Positions 36,159 through 45,225 of a stretch of DNA of 64,000 bases are shown piece by piece. A program made the position numbers and the translations under genes. The notes beneath the pieces were generated by a model that ran no database searches, had not been told where the DNA came from, and saw only the letters and a list, made by a program, of their open reading frames with translations. The stretch comes from Ancylomarina sp963977525 (GTDB lineage: Bacteria; Bacteroidota; Bacteroidia; Bacteroidales; Marinifilaceae), in the NCBI GenBank assembly GCA_963977525.1, contig CAXBPC010000005.1, forward strand, positions 1-64,000, written 5' to 3'. The stretch's first letter is position 1. Each line of letters starts with the position of its first letter.

Positions 36159-36702
36159 TGATATATTTTATAGAGTAGTTATTGTAATCAATAATATAAT
36201 CGGAATACAGACTGTGAAGATATTCATAATTTAGATGAAGAAATAATATTACCTACGATGTAATTATATAGAGGTAAAAGAAAGTTCAAGTTTTAGTTGA
36301 TCTTAGAAGGTAATTAACGATAAGTATTTAGGTAAAATGAGTGATAGTGAATGAAAAGTGTAAAAAAAGTAAAATTCTATACAATAAGTTCTATTTAGTT
36401 TTAGTTATATTTGTTGGGTGAAGAGTGCCTTTTTTTTGACTAAAGTTTGGTTTCCTTTAACTATTGAAGAAATTGAAACTGTTTTAAACTTCCTTTCTTC
36501 AAATTGTTATTAGTTGAAAAAAAACGGTAAATTAGAATCTTTTACACGTGCATTGTTCAATAGGTCTGAAAGTTGCAGGTGTTTGTGTTGTTAACTAGAT
36601 GATCTTTAATTATCGTGTTCGTGAGGTTGTCTTTTATTTAAAATTGTACTTAACCCCATTTTTATTTGGGAAAATATAGAAGTAAAAAGAAAATTTAATC
36701 AT
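36159..36702. promoter_or_regulatory. divergent control region between porU and gldJ
   Basis: 544 AT-rich bases. TATATTTG (36406-36413) is a -7 element reading toward gldJ, about 290 bases ahead of its start, without a well-placed TTG. A 9-bp hairpin TTGAAGAAA (36464-36472) / TTTCTTCAA (36494-36502) would lie in the resulting long leader. I see no exact element toward porU. Confidence 0.45.
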
Positions 36703-38214
36703 ATGAAATCGAATTTATTATTTTCTGCTTTCGCAATTACCTTATTACTTTTTTCATCTTGTTCAAAGGTGAAAAATATTGTAGGTAAGGAAGAACGTTC
36801 GTCTACTACGGGTTGGGCATATAATGAACCTGAGAACGGAGGATTTGAATACAAACAAGGGTATATGCAAAAGACAGGACCCGGTTTAGTATTCATTGAA
36901 GGAGGAACTTTTGTTTTGGGACGTACACAGGATGATGTGATGTTCGAATGGAATAATATGCCACGTCGTGTTACTATTCCATCTTTTTATATCGATAAGA
37001 CTGAGGTACGAAATGTAGACTATAGAGAATATCTACATTGGACAAAACGAGTTTTTGTAGATTATCCAGAGGTTTATAAAAAAGCATTACCAGATACTAT
37101 GGTTTGGCGATCAGAGTTGGCTTACAATGAGCCATATGTGAATAATTACTTACGTCATAAAGCTTATTCGGAATATCCAGTAGTTGGTGTTTCTTGGGAA
37201 CAAGCTTCTGACTTTTGTGAGTGGCGTACCGATCGTGTAAATGAGAGAATACTAATTGAGAAGGGCATATTGAAAGAGAACCCAGATCAACGTAATGAGA
37301 ATAACTTCAATACGCAAGCTTATTTGAATGGGCAATACGAAGGTGTTGTTGGTACAAATCTTACAGATTTAAATCCTGACAATGAAGAACGTCGCGTAAG
37401 ATGGTCTGATGGGATTTTATTACCAAAGTACAGATTGCCATCTGAGGCGGAGTGGGAGTATGCTGCTCTAGCAACTGTTGGGAATTCAACCGATGAGCGT
37501 ATTGGAGACAAAAAAATGTATCCTTGGAATGGTCACTGGGTTCGAAATGATGATAAGAAACACCGTGGTAAAATGATGGCTAACTTTTCAAGAGGTAAAG
37601 GTGATTTTATGGGATCTGCAGGTGCTCTTAATGATGCAGGTGATATTACTGTTCCTGTTGTGTCGTATTGGCCTAATGATTTTGGATTGTTCTGTATGGC
37701 AGGTAATGTAAACGAGTGGGTAGCGGATGTTTATCGTCCTATGTCATCGTATGATGTTGCTGAATTCAACCCTTATAGAGGTAATGTTTTCACAACGCCA
37801 TTACTTGATGAAGAAGGTAATGTTGCAGAAAAAGATAGTTTAGGTCGTATTCGTTACCGTTCTCAGAAAGATGAAGAATTGGTTAATAGAGTAAACTATA
37901 GAACTGCTGATAATAGAAACAATAGAGATGGTGATTTAGCTTCAAGTGTTGTTGCTGAAACAGAATGGACGAATGATGAGCTTCGCTCTAAAGGTTCTTC
38001 CTTAATGTATTTAAATGCACAAGGGGCAGACGGGAATAATTACAATACATTAATTAATGATGAAGCTCGGGTATATAAAGGAGGATCATGGAAAGATAGA
38101 GTATTCTGGTTATCTCCAGGGGCTCGTCGTTTCTTAGATCAGAAGAGTTCTAGAGACGATATTGGTTTCCGTTGTGCAATGACACACGTAGGATCTCCAG
38201 TAGAAGGAAAATAG
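36703..38214 (+). CDS. gldJ: gliding motility / type IX lipoprotein GldJ
   Basis: A lipoprotein with a formylglycine-generating-enzyme-like (FGE-sulfatase) fold that forms part of the type IX/gliding machinery. The signal ends in the lipobox FSSC (Cys20). The fold is seen in GLVFIEGGTFVLGRTQDD, YRLPSEAEWEYAAL, GNVNEWVADVY and the final RVFWLSPGARRFLDQ and IGFRCA. The opening STTGWAYNEPENGGFE is characteristic of GldJ rather than the shorter GldK/PorK. The gene faces away from porU-porV, as in gliding Flavobacteria, and precedes murF. Confidence 0.9.
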   Translation: MKSNLLFSAFAITLLLFSSCSKVKNIVGKEERSSTTGWAYNEPENGGFEYKQGYMQKTGPGLVFIEGGTFVLGRTQDDVMFEWNNMPRRVTIPSFYIDKTEVRNVDYREYLHWTKRVFVDYPEVYKKALPDTMVWRSELAYNEPYVNNYLRHKAYSEYPVVGVSWEQASDFCEWRTDRVNERILIEKGILKENPDQRNENNFNTQAYLNGQYEGVVGTNLTDLNPDNEERRVRWSDGILLPKYRLPSEAEWEYAALATVGNSTDERIGDKKMYPWNGHWVRNDDKKHRGKMMANFSRGKGDFMGSAGALNDAGDITVPVVSYWPNDFGLFCMAGNVNEWVADVYRPMSSYDVAEFNPYRGNVFTTPLLDEEGNVAEKDSLGRIRYRSQKDEELVNRVNYRTADNRNNRDGDLASSVVAETEWTNDELRSKGSSLMYLNAQGADGNNYNTLINDEARVYKGGSWKDRVFWLSPGARRFLDQKSSRDDIGFRCAMTHVGSPVEGK

Positions 38215-38238
38215 ATTATATGTTTTTATATAAGATTC

Positions 38239-38268
38239 ACCCCATCGTGATAAACGATGGGGTTTTTT
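38239..38268 (+). terminator. terminator after gldJ
   Basis: The perfect stem ACCCCATCGT / ACGATGGGGT with a 5-base loop is followed by six T. Confidence 0.92.
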
Positions 38269-38313
38269 CTTGTATTTTTTTTAAATTCGCTAGTTCAATT
38301 ACAAGCTCATTCT

Positions 38314-39603
38314 ATGAAGATTTCAGAGATTTACACCTTATTCCAAAAGCATCCTATTATAATTACTGATAGTAGGAAGGTTGTTGCAGACTCCATATTT
38401 TTTGCTTTAAAAGGCGAAAATTTTAATGGGAATAAGTTTGCCTTGAATACACTTGAAAATGGATGCTGTTATGCCATAGTGGATGAAAAGGAGTATGCTA
38501 TTGATGATAGATTTATTTTAGTTGAAGATGTTTTAACTTGTTTACAAGACTTATCTAGAGAGCATAGAAGAGCACTTAAGGTACCTATACTCGCTATTAC
38601 AGGGACTAATGGGAAAACAACTACTAAGGAACTGGTTAATGAGGTTTTAAGAAAGAAATTCAGAACTTCGGCAACACAAGGTAATTTTAATAATCATATT
38701 GGAGTTCCATTAACTCTTTTAGAGATGAATTATGAAACTGAGTTTGGAATTGTTGAGATGGGAGCAAATCACCTTGGTGAAATAAAGATGTTGTGCGAAA
38801 TAGCAGAACCTAACTATGGTTTAATAACAAATGTAGGTAAAGCTCATCTCGAGGGCTTTGGTTCATTTGAAGGGGTTAAAAGCACGAAGAAAGAACTGTA
38901 TGATTACTTGTTTTCAAATGATGGTGAGGTATTTGTCAATTGTGAAAATGAACATTTGCTAGGTATGTTGAATAAGCAGAAGAAAGTTTTCTATGGTAAT
39001 TCTGATGAGGCATTTTCTAAAGCTCGTTTTCTACAAGCAGAGCCCAAGCTTATTATTGAATTACGTTCTGCAATAGGAAAGTTATATATCAAAACTCAAT
39101 TGGTTGGAGCTTATAATTTTGAAAATGTATTGGCAGCTGTTACCCTAGGGCGATATTTTAAAATTGATGAAATTGAAATAAAGGAAGCATTAGAAACTTA
39201 TACTCCGAGTAATAATCGTTCTCAGTTGATGAAAACGGATAAGAATGTTTTGTTTTTAGATGCCTATAATGCAAATCCAACAAGTATGTCTGCTGCTATA
39301 AAGAATTTTTCAGACATGAAAATGAAGAATAAGTTTCTCATTTTAGGAGATATGTTAGAGTTGGGAGAGGAGTCTGAAAAGGAACATTTGGATTTGTTAG
39401 ACTTGTTAGATAAGAAGGAGCTTTCAGATACTTTATTAGTCGGTAATATATTCTCAAATTTGACATCTACTTATAAGTTTGAAATTTTTGAAACAGTTGA
39501 TGATCTAATCGTTTATCTTGAGAAATTAGATTTAAAGGATAAGTATATTTTAATTAAAGGATCAAGAGGAATCAAGCTTGAAAAAGCTATTGAAAAATTA
39601 TAG
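38314..39603 (+). CDS. murF: UDP-MurNAc-tripeptide--D-alanyl-D-alanine ligase
   Basis: Adds D-Ala-D-Ala to the peptidoglycan precursor in the cytoplasm with ATP. The N-terminal substrate domain begins MKISEIYTLFQKHP and has ITDSRKV. The Mur ATP loop ITGTNGKTTTKEL is at about residue 96, followed by NFNNHIGVPLTLL and EMGANHLGEI. The start at 38314 is used because the earlier ATG at 38257 lies within the terminator of gldJ. It is followed after 3 bases by the guanidinium exporter gene. Confidence 0.95.
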   Translation: MKISEIYTLFQKHPIIITDSRKVVADSIFFALKGENFNGNKFALNTLENGCCYAIVDEKEYAIDDRFILVEDVLTCLQDLSREHRRALKVPILAITGTNGKTTTKELVNEVLRKKFRTSATQGNFNNHIGVPLTLLEMNYETEFGIVEMGANHLGEIKMLCEIAEPNYGLITNVGKAHLEGFGSFEGVKSTKKELYDYLFSNDGEVFVNCENEHLLGMLNKQKKVFYGNSDEAFSKARFLQAEPKLIIELRSAIGKLYIKTQLVGAYNFENVLAAVTLGRYFKIDEIEIKEALETYTPSNNRSQLMKTDKNVLFLDAYNANPTSMSAAIKNFSDMKMKNKFLILGDMLELGEESEKEHLDLLDLLDKKELSDTLLVGNIFSNLTSTYKFEIFETVDDLIVYLEKLDLKDKYILIKGSRGIKLEKAIEKL

Positions 39604-39606
39604 GGT

Positions 39607-39930
39607 ATGAGTATAGCTTGGATTTATTTATTGATTGCAGGGCTTTTTGAAGCGGCTTGGGCAATAGGATTGAAATATACACAAGGCTTCACTCGATTAT
39701 GGCCAAGTGTATTTACGATTATAGCTATGGGGATCAGTCTTTATTTTTTAGGTTTAGCTCTTAAAAATTTACCTGTCGGAACCGCTTATGCAGTATGGAC
39801 AGGAATTGGTGCATTCACTACAGCTATACTGGGTATTATTCTCTTTGGTGAGAGTGTTCATTTTGCCCGTATATTCTTTTTATTCTTGCTATTGGTTTCA
39901 ATAGTTGGATTGAAATTTACCGCTAATTAA
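39607..39930 (+). CDS. gdx: small multidrug resistance family exporter, guanidinium (Gdx/SugE) type
   Basis: A four-helix antiporter of 107 residues that works as an antiparallel dimer. The proton/substrate glutamate is E15 in AGLFEAAWAIGLKYT. The sequence WAIGLKYTQGF marks the Gdx (formerly SugE) branch, which exports guanidinium, rather than the EmrE branch. Helix 3 has VGTAYAVWTGIGA. It is tightly coupled to murF with no leader space, so there is no riboswitch in front. Its stop overlaps that of the convergent glycosyltransferase gene. Confidence 0.88.
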   Translation: MSIAWIYLLIAGLFEAAWAIGLKYTQGFTRLWPSVFTIIAMGISLYFLGLALKNLPVGTAYAVWTGIGAFTTAILGIILFGESVHFARIFFLFLLLVSIVGLKFTAN

Positions 39931-40949
39931 AAGGTAATATCTGAGAATCTCTTTTTACTCTGAATAAAGTAATCTGCAATAATACTCCCTTTATAGATTT
40001 CTCTATGAAATTCAGTTGTGGCTAAAGGATTTAAAACTCTCCTTTTTTCTCTCATTTTATTTAGGTTAGAGTAGAATGAATAATGAGCTTTTAGTAATGC
40101 CATAAAATTGTCGAACTCGAGGCTTACAAGAAACTTGATACCAGCTACTCCATCTAATATCATCCTTAGTAACATTGTTGTAAGCAATTTTTCAGAAGGT
40201 AAGTTTTTATAAAGCATAAAAAGATTGTTTCTGAAATTGAGGTGTAATTTTCGTGAACTATGATTTGGAAGTGTTGCTCCACCTACATGGTAAACCACAC
40301 TTTCAGGATGACATACAATACGGAAACCTCTATTCTTGATTCTCCAACAAAGGTCGATTTCTTCCATATGTGCAAAGAAGTCACCATCAAGTCCACCTAC
40401 TTTTTTATAAATTTCTGATCGAATAAAAAGGGCTGCACCACTTGCCCACATAACATCAGTTAGTTGATCGTATTGTCCTGCATCAGGCTCTATAGTATCA
40501 AATACTCGCCCTCTACAAAAAGGATAACCTAAATGATCGATATAACCACCGGAAGCACCAGCATATTCGAATTCGGACTTATTGTTATAAGCTTTAATCT
40601 TTGGTTGAGCGGCTACAATATCAGCTTCCTTTTCGAATAATTCATAAATAGGGTCAAGCCAGTTTTCACTCACTTCAACATCTGAATTCAAAAGAACAAA
40701 ATAATCATGATCAAGTTGATCCAAAGCTTTATTGTAACCATCAGCAAAGCCATGATTTTTATCGAGAACAATTGTTCTTAATGATGGATATTCGCTCTTT
40801 AAAAAGTATAAGGAATCATCTGTAGATGCATTGTCAGCCACAATAACTTCTGCCCATTCTCTATTCGAAAATTGAGTTACAGAAGGAAGAAATTGTTCTA
40901 ATAATTTCTTACCATTCCAATTGAGGATTACGACTGCTATTTTATTCAT
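39927..40949 (-). CDS. family 2 glycosyltransferase
   Basis: A GT-A fold transferase of 340 residues that would add a sugar to a surface polysaccharide or lipid. The nucleotide-sugar site is seen in VVILNWNGKKLLEQFLPS and ADNASTDDS, the DxD-like motif in LLNSDVEV, and the acceptor region in HMEEIDLCWRIKNRG. Homologues act in rhamnose or other cell-surface transfer. It is the last gene of a four-gene operon with the acyltransferase, phosphatase and mtaB. Confidence 0.88.
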   Translation of the reverse strand: MNKIAVVILNWNGKKLLEQFLPSVTQFSNREWAEVIVADNASTDDSLYFLKSEYPSLRTIVLDKNHGFADGYNKALDQLDHDYFVLLNSDVEVSENWLDPIYELFEKEADIVAAQPKIKAYNNKSEFEYAGASGGYIDHLGYPFCRGRVFDTIEPDAGQYDQLTDVMWASGAALFIRSEIYKKVGGLDGDFFAHMEEIDLCWRIKNRGFRIVCHPESVVYHVGGATLPNHSSRKLHLNFRNNLFMLYKNLPSEKLLTTMLLRMILDGVAGIKFLVSLEFDNFMALLKAHYSFYSNLNKMREKRRVLNPLATTEFHREIYKGSIIADYFIQSKKRFSDITF

Positions 40950-41006
40950 GACTTTGTATTGTACTTGATGTGAATTGTGAGCTAAATATAAGCGGAATTT
41001 GCTGAC

Positions 41007-41882
41007 TTATGAATTCTTCTTGTGTTTCCATCTTCTGTGTGACCACAACCAATAGGATGGATTTTTGTTGATAATATCTTCAAGTATGCGTGTATGTAAC
41101 TCTGTTATTTCATTTTCTTCCGTTTCCTTTGGTTTATCTGTAATTGGAATGAACTCATATTCGTAATAACCACGCTTGATCTTAGTCATTTTACAGTAAA
41201 CTACAGCTTGATCTAATTTTTTAGCAATACGCTCGGCACCCTGTAGAATGGGAGTATCTTGATTTAGGAAGTTTGTCCAATATTGAAGATTCTTTCTATT
41301 CGGTGTTTGATCACCAATAAAGGCAGTGACAGTAAAATCGCCTTGGTTTCTATATCTGATCATTGTACGTAGGGTATCATTTTTTGCAAGAGTTTTGGAT
41401 CCAAGCTTTTCACGAATTTTAATATACATTTTATCAATAACCTTGTTGTGTAAAGGTTTGTAGATAGGCAGGAAATTCCCAACATTATGAAGAGCTAAAG
41501 AAGATAGCCATTCCCAGTTAGCATAATGACCTGTAACGGCAATTATACTTTTCCCCTGAGCTTTATACGGTTCAAAAAAATCAGGATTCTTCAATACGCA
41601 ACGTCTCAAAATCTCTTCTTCACTAATGCTCCATAATTTTATGGTTTCTATAAACAAATCACAAAAATGGTGATAAAACTCTTTACGTATTTTTCTGATT
41701 TCCTTAGATGATTTTTCAGGGAATGATTTCCTTAAATTCTCATTAACTATTTTTTTTCTATAGGCTATAACTCTATAGATAATAAAGAAAACAACATCAG
41801 AGAAAATATAAAGGATCCATAAAGGTAGGAAACTTAATAAGCGGAAGAAAGCGTAAGCCAAATATGAAAAAATCAGAGTCAT
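41007..41882 (-). CDS. lipid A acyltransferase (LpxL/HtrB family)
   Basis: Transfers a secondary acyl chain to lipid A at the inner face of the inner membrane. The 291-residue protein has an N-terminal membrane segment (residues 10-36), the catalytic HxxxxE-type motif GHYANWEW, and GDQTPN. Which acyl position is filled cannot be decided. It sits between the phosphatase and the glycosyltransferase genes, suggesting an envelope-oriented operon. Confidence 0.92.
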   Translation of the reverse strand: MTLIFSYLAYAFFRLLSFLPLWILYIFSDVVFFIIYRVIAYRKKIVNENLRKSFPEKSSKEIRKIRKEFYHHFCDLFIETIKLWSISEEEILRRCVLKNPDFFEPYKAQGKSIIAVTGHYANWEWLSSLALHNVGNFLPIYKPLHNKVIDKMYIKIREKLGSKTLAKNDTLRTMIRYRNQGDFTVTAFIGDQTPNRKNLQYWTNFLNQDTPILQGAERIAKKLDQAVVYCKMTKIKRGYYEYEFIPITDKPKETEENEITELHTRILEDIINKNPSYWLWSHRRWKHKKNS

Positions 41883-41913
41883 ATGAAAGTTTGTAATGAG
41901 TATGTATTGGTTA

Positions 41914-42711
41914 TCATTTTAGCATGAATTTTTGAATGCAAGCTTTAAATTCGGCGAAATTTAACGAATTACTTGCAATTATTTCTTGCCCAAAGATATA
42001 ATCATCTTCACCAAGAAAATCACAAACATTACCACCAGCTTGTTGTACTAAGAAAGCTCCAGCCGCTACATCCCACGCTTGAAGTCCATATTCATAAAAA
42101 GCATCGAATCGTCCACATGCTACATAAGCTAAATCTGTTGCTGCCGATCCTGGACTACGAACACCTTGTGAGCTTATACACAGGTGTTTAAGTAAATCCA
42201 TATAACTATCCAATTGTTCGAAGTTGCGATATGGGAAACCTGTTCCCACAAGGCTTGCTTCTACTGTTGAGGCATTCGACGCTGTTATAGTTTTGTCGTT
42301 GAGATAAGCTGAGGCTCCTTCCCAAGAATAAAAGCATTCATTCAGGCTAATTTCATAGACGACACCAAGAACGATCTTATTTTCTCTCTTAAGTGCTATA
42401 CTAACAGCAAATGGAGAAAAACCGTGAATGTAATTTGTAGTACCATCTAAAGGATCGATGATCCAATTGTATGTTGGACCAGTAATTGTTTCAGTACCTT
42501 CTTCTGCAATAAAGCCTGCTTCAGTTATAAGAGGTTTTAAGCTCTCTATGATTTTAGCTTCGGCTGTTTTATCTACAAAGGTTACAAAATCGTGTGTGCC
42601 TTTGTTTTCAATTACATCAGTATTGATGTTTTTTTGTTGTTCTTTTATAAAAGCACCAACTTCAATGGCAATTTTTCTTGTTTCTCTGCAAATTAACTCC
42701 AGATCTATCAT
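41914..42711 (-). CDS. inositol monophosphatase family protein
   Basis: A magnesium-dependent sugar phosphatase of 265 residues. The metal-binding motifs are EEGTE (about 75-79), DPLDGTTNY (about 93-101) and WDVAAGAFLVQQAGG near residue 218. Substrates could be inositol-1-phosphate or a related sugar phosphate. It is spaced 25 bases after mtaB and 31 before the acyltransferase. Confidence 0.93.
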   Translation of the reverse strand: MIDLELICRETRKIAIEVGAFIKEQQKNINTDVIENKGTHDFVTFVDKTAEAKIIESLKPLITEAGFIAEEGTETITGPTYNWIIDPLDGTTNYIHGFSPFAVSIALKRENKIVLGVVYEISLNECFYSWEGASAYLNDKTITASNASTVEASLVGTGFPYRNFEQLDSYMDLLKHLCISSQGVRSPGSAATDLAYVACGRFDAFYEYGLQAWDVAAGAFLVQQAGGNVCDFLGEDDYIFGQEIIASNSLNFAEFKACIQKFMLK

Positions 42712-42736
42712 GAGCTGTTTGACTTATTGTTAGGAT

Positions 42737-44065
42737 TTAAGCAAGTTTAAATTTAAAGCTTTTTTCATCGATAAGTTTAACTTTTACGTTTCCATTATCA
42801 TTTATTTCTAATAAATTGACGTCAGCTATGCGATTGCTTAAATTTGGATTGTATTCTATTTCTACCTTAATGTAATTCTCTGTGAAACCATACATGATCC
42901 CGTTATTGTTGTAATCTTCAAATAGAACTTTAGCATTTGTTCCAATGAAACTTTGATAAAAAGCTTTGAGTTTTTCTTCAGATAGAATCTGGAGCATTTT
43001 AGCTCTTTTCTTTTTGTCTTCAGGTTTAACAACTTCTTTAATTTCTAAAGCTTTTGTTCCTTGCCTTTCTGAATAAGGAAAAACATGTAGTTGCGAAATA
43101 GGAAGTTCGTTTATGAAATTATAAGCATCGAGGAAATCCTCTTCTCTTTCACCTCTACTACCAGCAATAACATCTACTCCTAAAAAAGCATCAGGAGTCA
43201 ATTCTTTAATTTTGTTAATGCGTTGAGCAAAGAGTTCTCTGTTGTAACGGCGTTTCATCAGCTTAAGTACATGATTTGACCCGGCCTGAAGTGGAATATG
43301 AAAATGATTAACAAACTTCTTTGATTGAGCTACAAAATCAATAATTTCATTACTAAGGAGATTTGGTTCGATAGATGAAATTCGAAAACGCTCTATGCCT
43401 TCTACCTTCTCTAGAGCCTTAATTAAATCAAAGAAATTTTCATTTGTACTTTGCCCGAAATCACCAATATTAACACCAGTTAGGATAATTTCTTTAGCAC
43501 CTTGCTCAGCTACTTTTTTTGCTTCTTTCACTGTGTCAGCTATACTCATGTTTCGACTTCCTCCTCGAGCAAATGGTATGGTGCAATAAGTGCAGAAGTA
43601 ATTGCAGCCATCTTGAATTTTAAGGAAACAACGTGTTCTGTCTCCCATTGAATACGACGCTTGAAAATCTTTTACAGACTCAACTTCACATGGGTGCATT
43701 TCACCAGTCCCTTTTTTTTCTAGGTGGTCGATATATTTATGGATATTGAATTTTTCATTTGTCCCTAAAACCAAATCTACACCAGGAATCTCTGAAATTT
43801 CCTTTGGTTTAAGCTGAGCGTAGCAACCAATGACAACCACAAAAGCATTTGGGTTTGTCTTGATGAATTTTTTAATAACCTGACGACATTTTTTATCTGC
43901 CTGATCGGTAACGGAACAGGTATTTATAACATAGATGTCAGCTTTTTCAGTTGGTTTAACCGTCTCAAATCTCATTTCTTTAAATGTGCGACCGATAGTT
44001 GATGTTTCTGAAAAATTTAATTTGCAGCCTAATGTGTAAAAAGCTACTTTCTTCCCTTGTGACAT
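42737..44065 (-). CDS. mtaB: tRNA t6A37 methylthiotransferase MtaB
   Basis: A radical-SAM enzyme that converts t6A to ms2t6A at position 37 of tRNA. The N-terminal UPF0004 domain has KVAFYTLGCKLNFSE and CYAQLKPKE with cluster cysteines. The radical-SAM site is CNYFCTYCTIPFARG, and a C-terminal TRAM domain follows. The ATG at 44065 is chosen: GGAG lies about nine bases before it and the protein begins MSQGKKVAFY. An ATG at 44110 would add a 15-residue non-conserved lead. It heads a four-gene operon. Confidence 0.94.
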   Translation of the reverse strand: MSQGKKVAFYTLGCKLNFSETSTIGRTFKEMRFETVKPTEKADIYVINTCSVTDQADKKCRQVIKKFIKTNPNAFVVVIGCYAQLKPKEISEIPGVDLVLGTNEKFNIHKYIDHLEKKGTGEMHPCEVESVKDFQASYSMGDRTRCFLKIQDGCNYFCTYCTIPFARGGSRNMSIADTVKEAKKVAEQGAKEIILTGVNIGDFGQSTNENFFDLIKALEKVEGIERFRISSIEPNLLSNEIIDFVAQSKKFVNHFHIPLQAGSNHVLKLMKRRYNRELFAQRINKIKELTPDAFLGVDVIAGSRGEREEDFLDAYNFINELPISQLHVFPYSERQGTKALEIKEVVKPEDKKKRAKMLQILSEEKLKAFYQSFIGTNAKVLFEDYNNNGIMYGFTENYIKVEIEYNPNLSNRIADVNLLEINDNGNVKVKLIDEKSFKFKLA

Positions 44066-44149
44066 GATTTTTTCTCCTTTGCTGATAATACTTGATATCA
44101 TTCTAATCAAGCTGATTAAAAATCATTTGATTGGAGTTAATATCAAAAT

Positions 44150-44184
44150 AAAAAGAACTACTTCAAAAGATGAAATAGTTCGTT
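44150..44184 (-). terminator. terminator after the Ppx/GppA gene
   Basis: The stem GAACTACTTCA / TGAAATAGTTC (one mismatch) is followed by a T-rich stretch on the minus strand. Confidence 0.7.
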
Positions 44185-44221
44185 GTTTATGAATCTGTTG
44201 CAAAATTAGAAAAAGAATCTA

Positions 44222-45124
44222 CTATGCCATAACTTTTGATGCAGAGTATTCCTGATATAATTGATGAATTATACCATCAGAAACACCAATCTTTGGTATT
44301 TGGATAATACTCGAGTTCGCCCATTCCATTATACTAAGGAAAATTGTAGCTGCTGGAATAATAACGTCAGCACGATCTGGGTTCATATCGTAATTAATCA
44401 TCAAATCATCGTACGACATACTACTGAATAAAGAATGAATATCTTTTAACTCATGGTAACTAAGATTACGCTCATCCCTAGGACTAGCATATTTAAAAAG
44501 TTTGTTGATGTTACCACCCGAACCGATGAGCTCTATATTATCTTTAGAAGAACAAATGTCATGTAAACACTCCTTGATGCGAATGAACTCATTTAGAGGA
44601 ACACAGTTTTTCAAGATCTTGATGGTTCCAACATTGAATGAACATGAAAAATGAGCAACGCCACCAGAGAATAGGGTTATTTCGGTGCTACCACCTCCAA
44701 CATCTACATATAGATAATTCTTATTAGGATCGAGGATCGAGGTAAATTTGTTTGAGAAGATAATGTTAGCTTCTTCTTTTCCAGAAATCACATCTATTTT
44801 GATATCTGCTTCTTTTTTGATTCTTTCAATAAGTTGAGGTCCGTTACTGGCTTCTCTCATTGCTGAGGTTGCGCACGCACGATAGGCTTGAACTTCATGA
44901 ACATCCATTAATTTGCGGAATGCAATCATGGCATCCACCATCTTTTCTTCTTTTTTAGGAGAAATAAGTTGGTTAATAAACGTATCAGAACCCAATCGAA
45001 TAGGTACTCTTATTAATGAAGATTTTTTTAAATATGATTCACCATCTTTCTCGATTACATTCGTGAATAACAATCGAATTGCATTTGAGCCAATATCAAT
45101 AGCGGCAAATTTTATAATCTTCAT
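44222..45124 (-). CDS. Ppx/GppA phosphatase family protein
   Basis: An actin-fold phosphatase acting on polyphosphate or pppGpp. The 300 residues contain the first nucleotide motif AAIDIGSNAIRLL at 7-19, the second YVDVGGGSTEITLF at about 137-150, and RADVIIPAATIFL near residue 250. The protein has only the catalytic part, like short exopolyphosphatases. The exact substrate is not decidable. Separate hairpins on either side indicate its own transcript. Confidence 0.9.
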   Translation of the reverse strand: MKIIKFAAIDIGSNAIRLLFTNVIEKDGESYLKKSSLIRVPIRLGSDTFINQLISPKKEEKMVDAMIAFRKLMDVHEVQAYRACATSAMREASNGPQLIERIKKEADIKIDVISGKEEANIIFSNKFTSILDPNKNYLYVDVGGGSTEITLFSGGVAHFSCSFNVGTIKILKNCVPLNEFIRIKECLHDICSSKDNIELIGSGGNINKLFKYASPRDERNLSYHELKDIHSLFSSMSYDDLMINYDMNPDRADVIIPAATIFLSIMEWANSSIIQIPKIGVSDGIIHQLYQEYSASKVMA

Positions 45125-45139
45125 AAGGCTTAAAATTGA

Positions 45140-45172
45140 AGAAACAGTTTAAAACCTTCGTTTAAACTGTTT
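45140..45172 (-). terminator. hairpin between the PIN-PhoH gene and the Ppx/GppA gene
   Basis: The perfect 12-bp arms AAACAGTTTAAA (45142-45153) and TTTAAACTGTTT (45161-45172) enclose a 7-base loop. The T-run on the minus side is imperfect. Confidence 0.65.
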
Positions 45173-45225
45173 CGGTTTGCCTAATCAAATTAACCCATTT
45201 TTTCATCTTATCCAATAATAATTTC

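Noticed and set aside
39595..39607. Guanidine riboswitch before the Gdx gene
   Set aside because: Only three bases separate murF and the exporter gene, leaving no room for a leader.
44201..44208. A minus-strand TAATTTTG as a promoter for mtaB
   Set aside because: A transcript from here would at once meet the hairpin terminator at 44150-44184.
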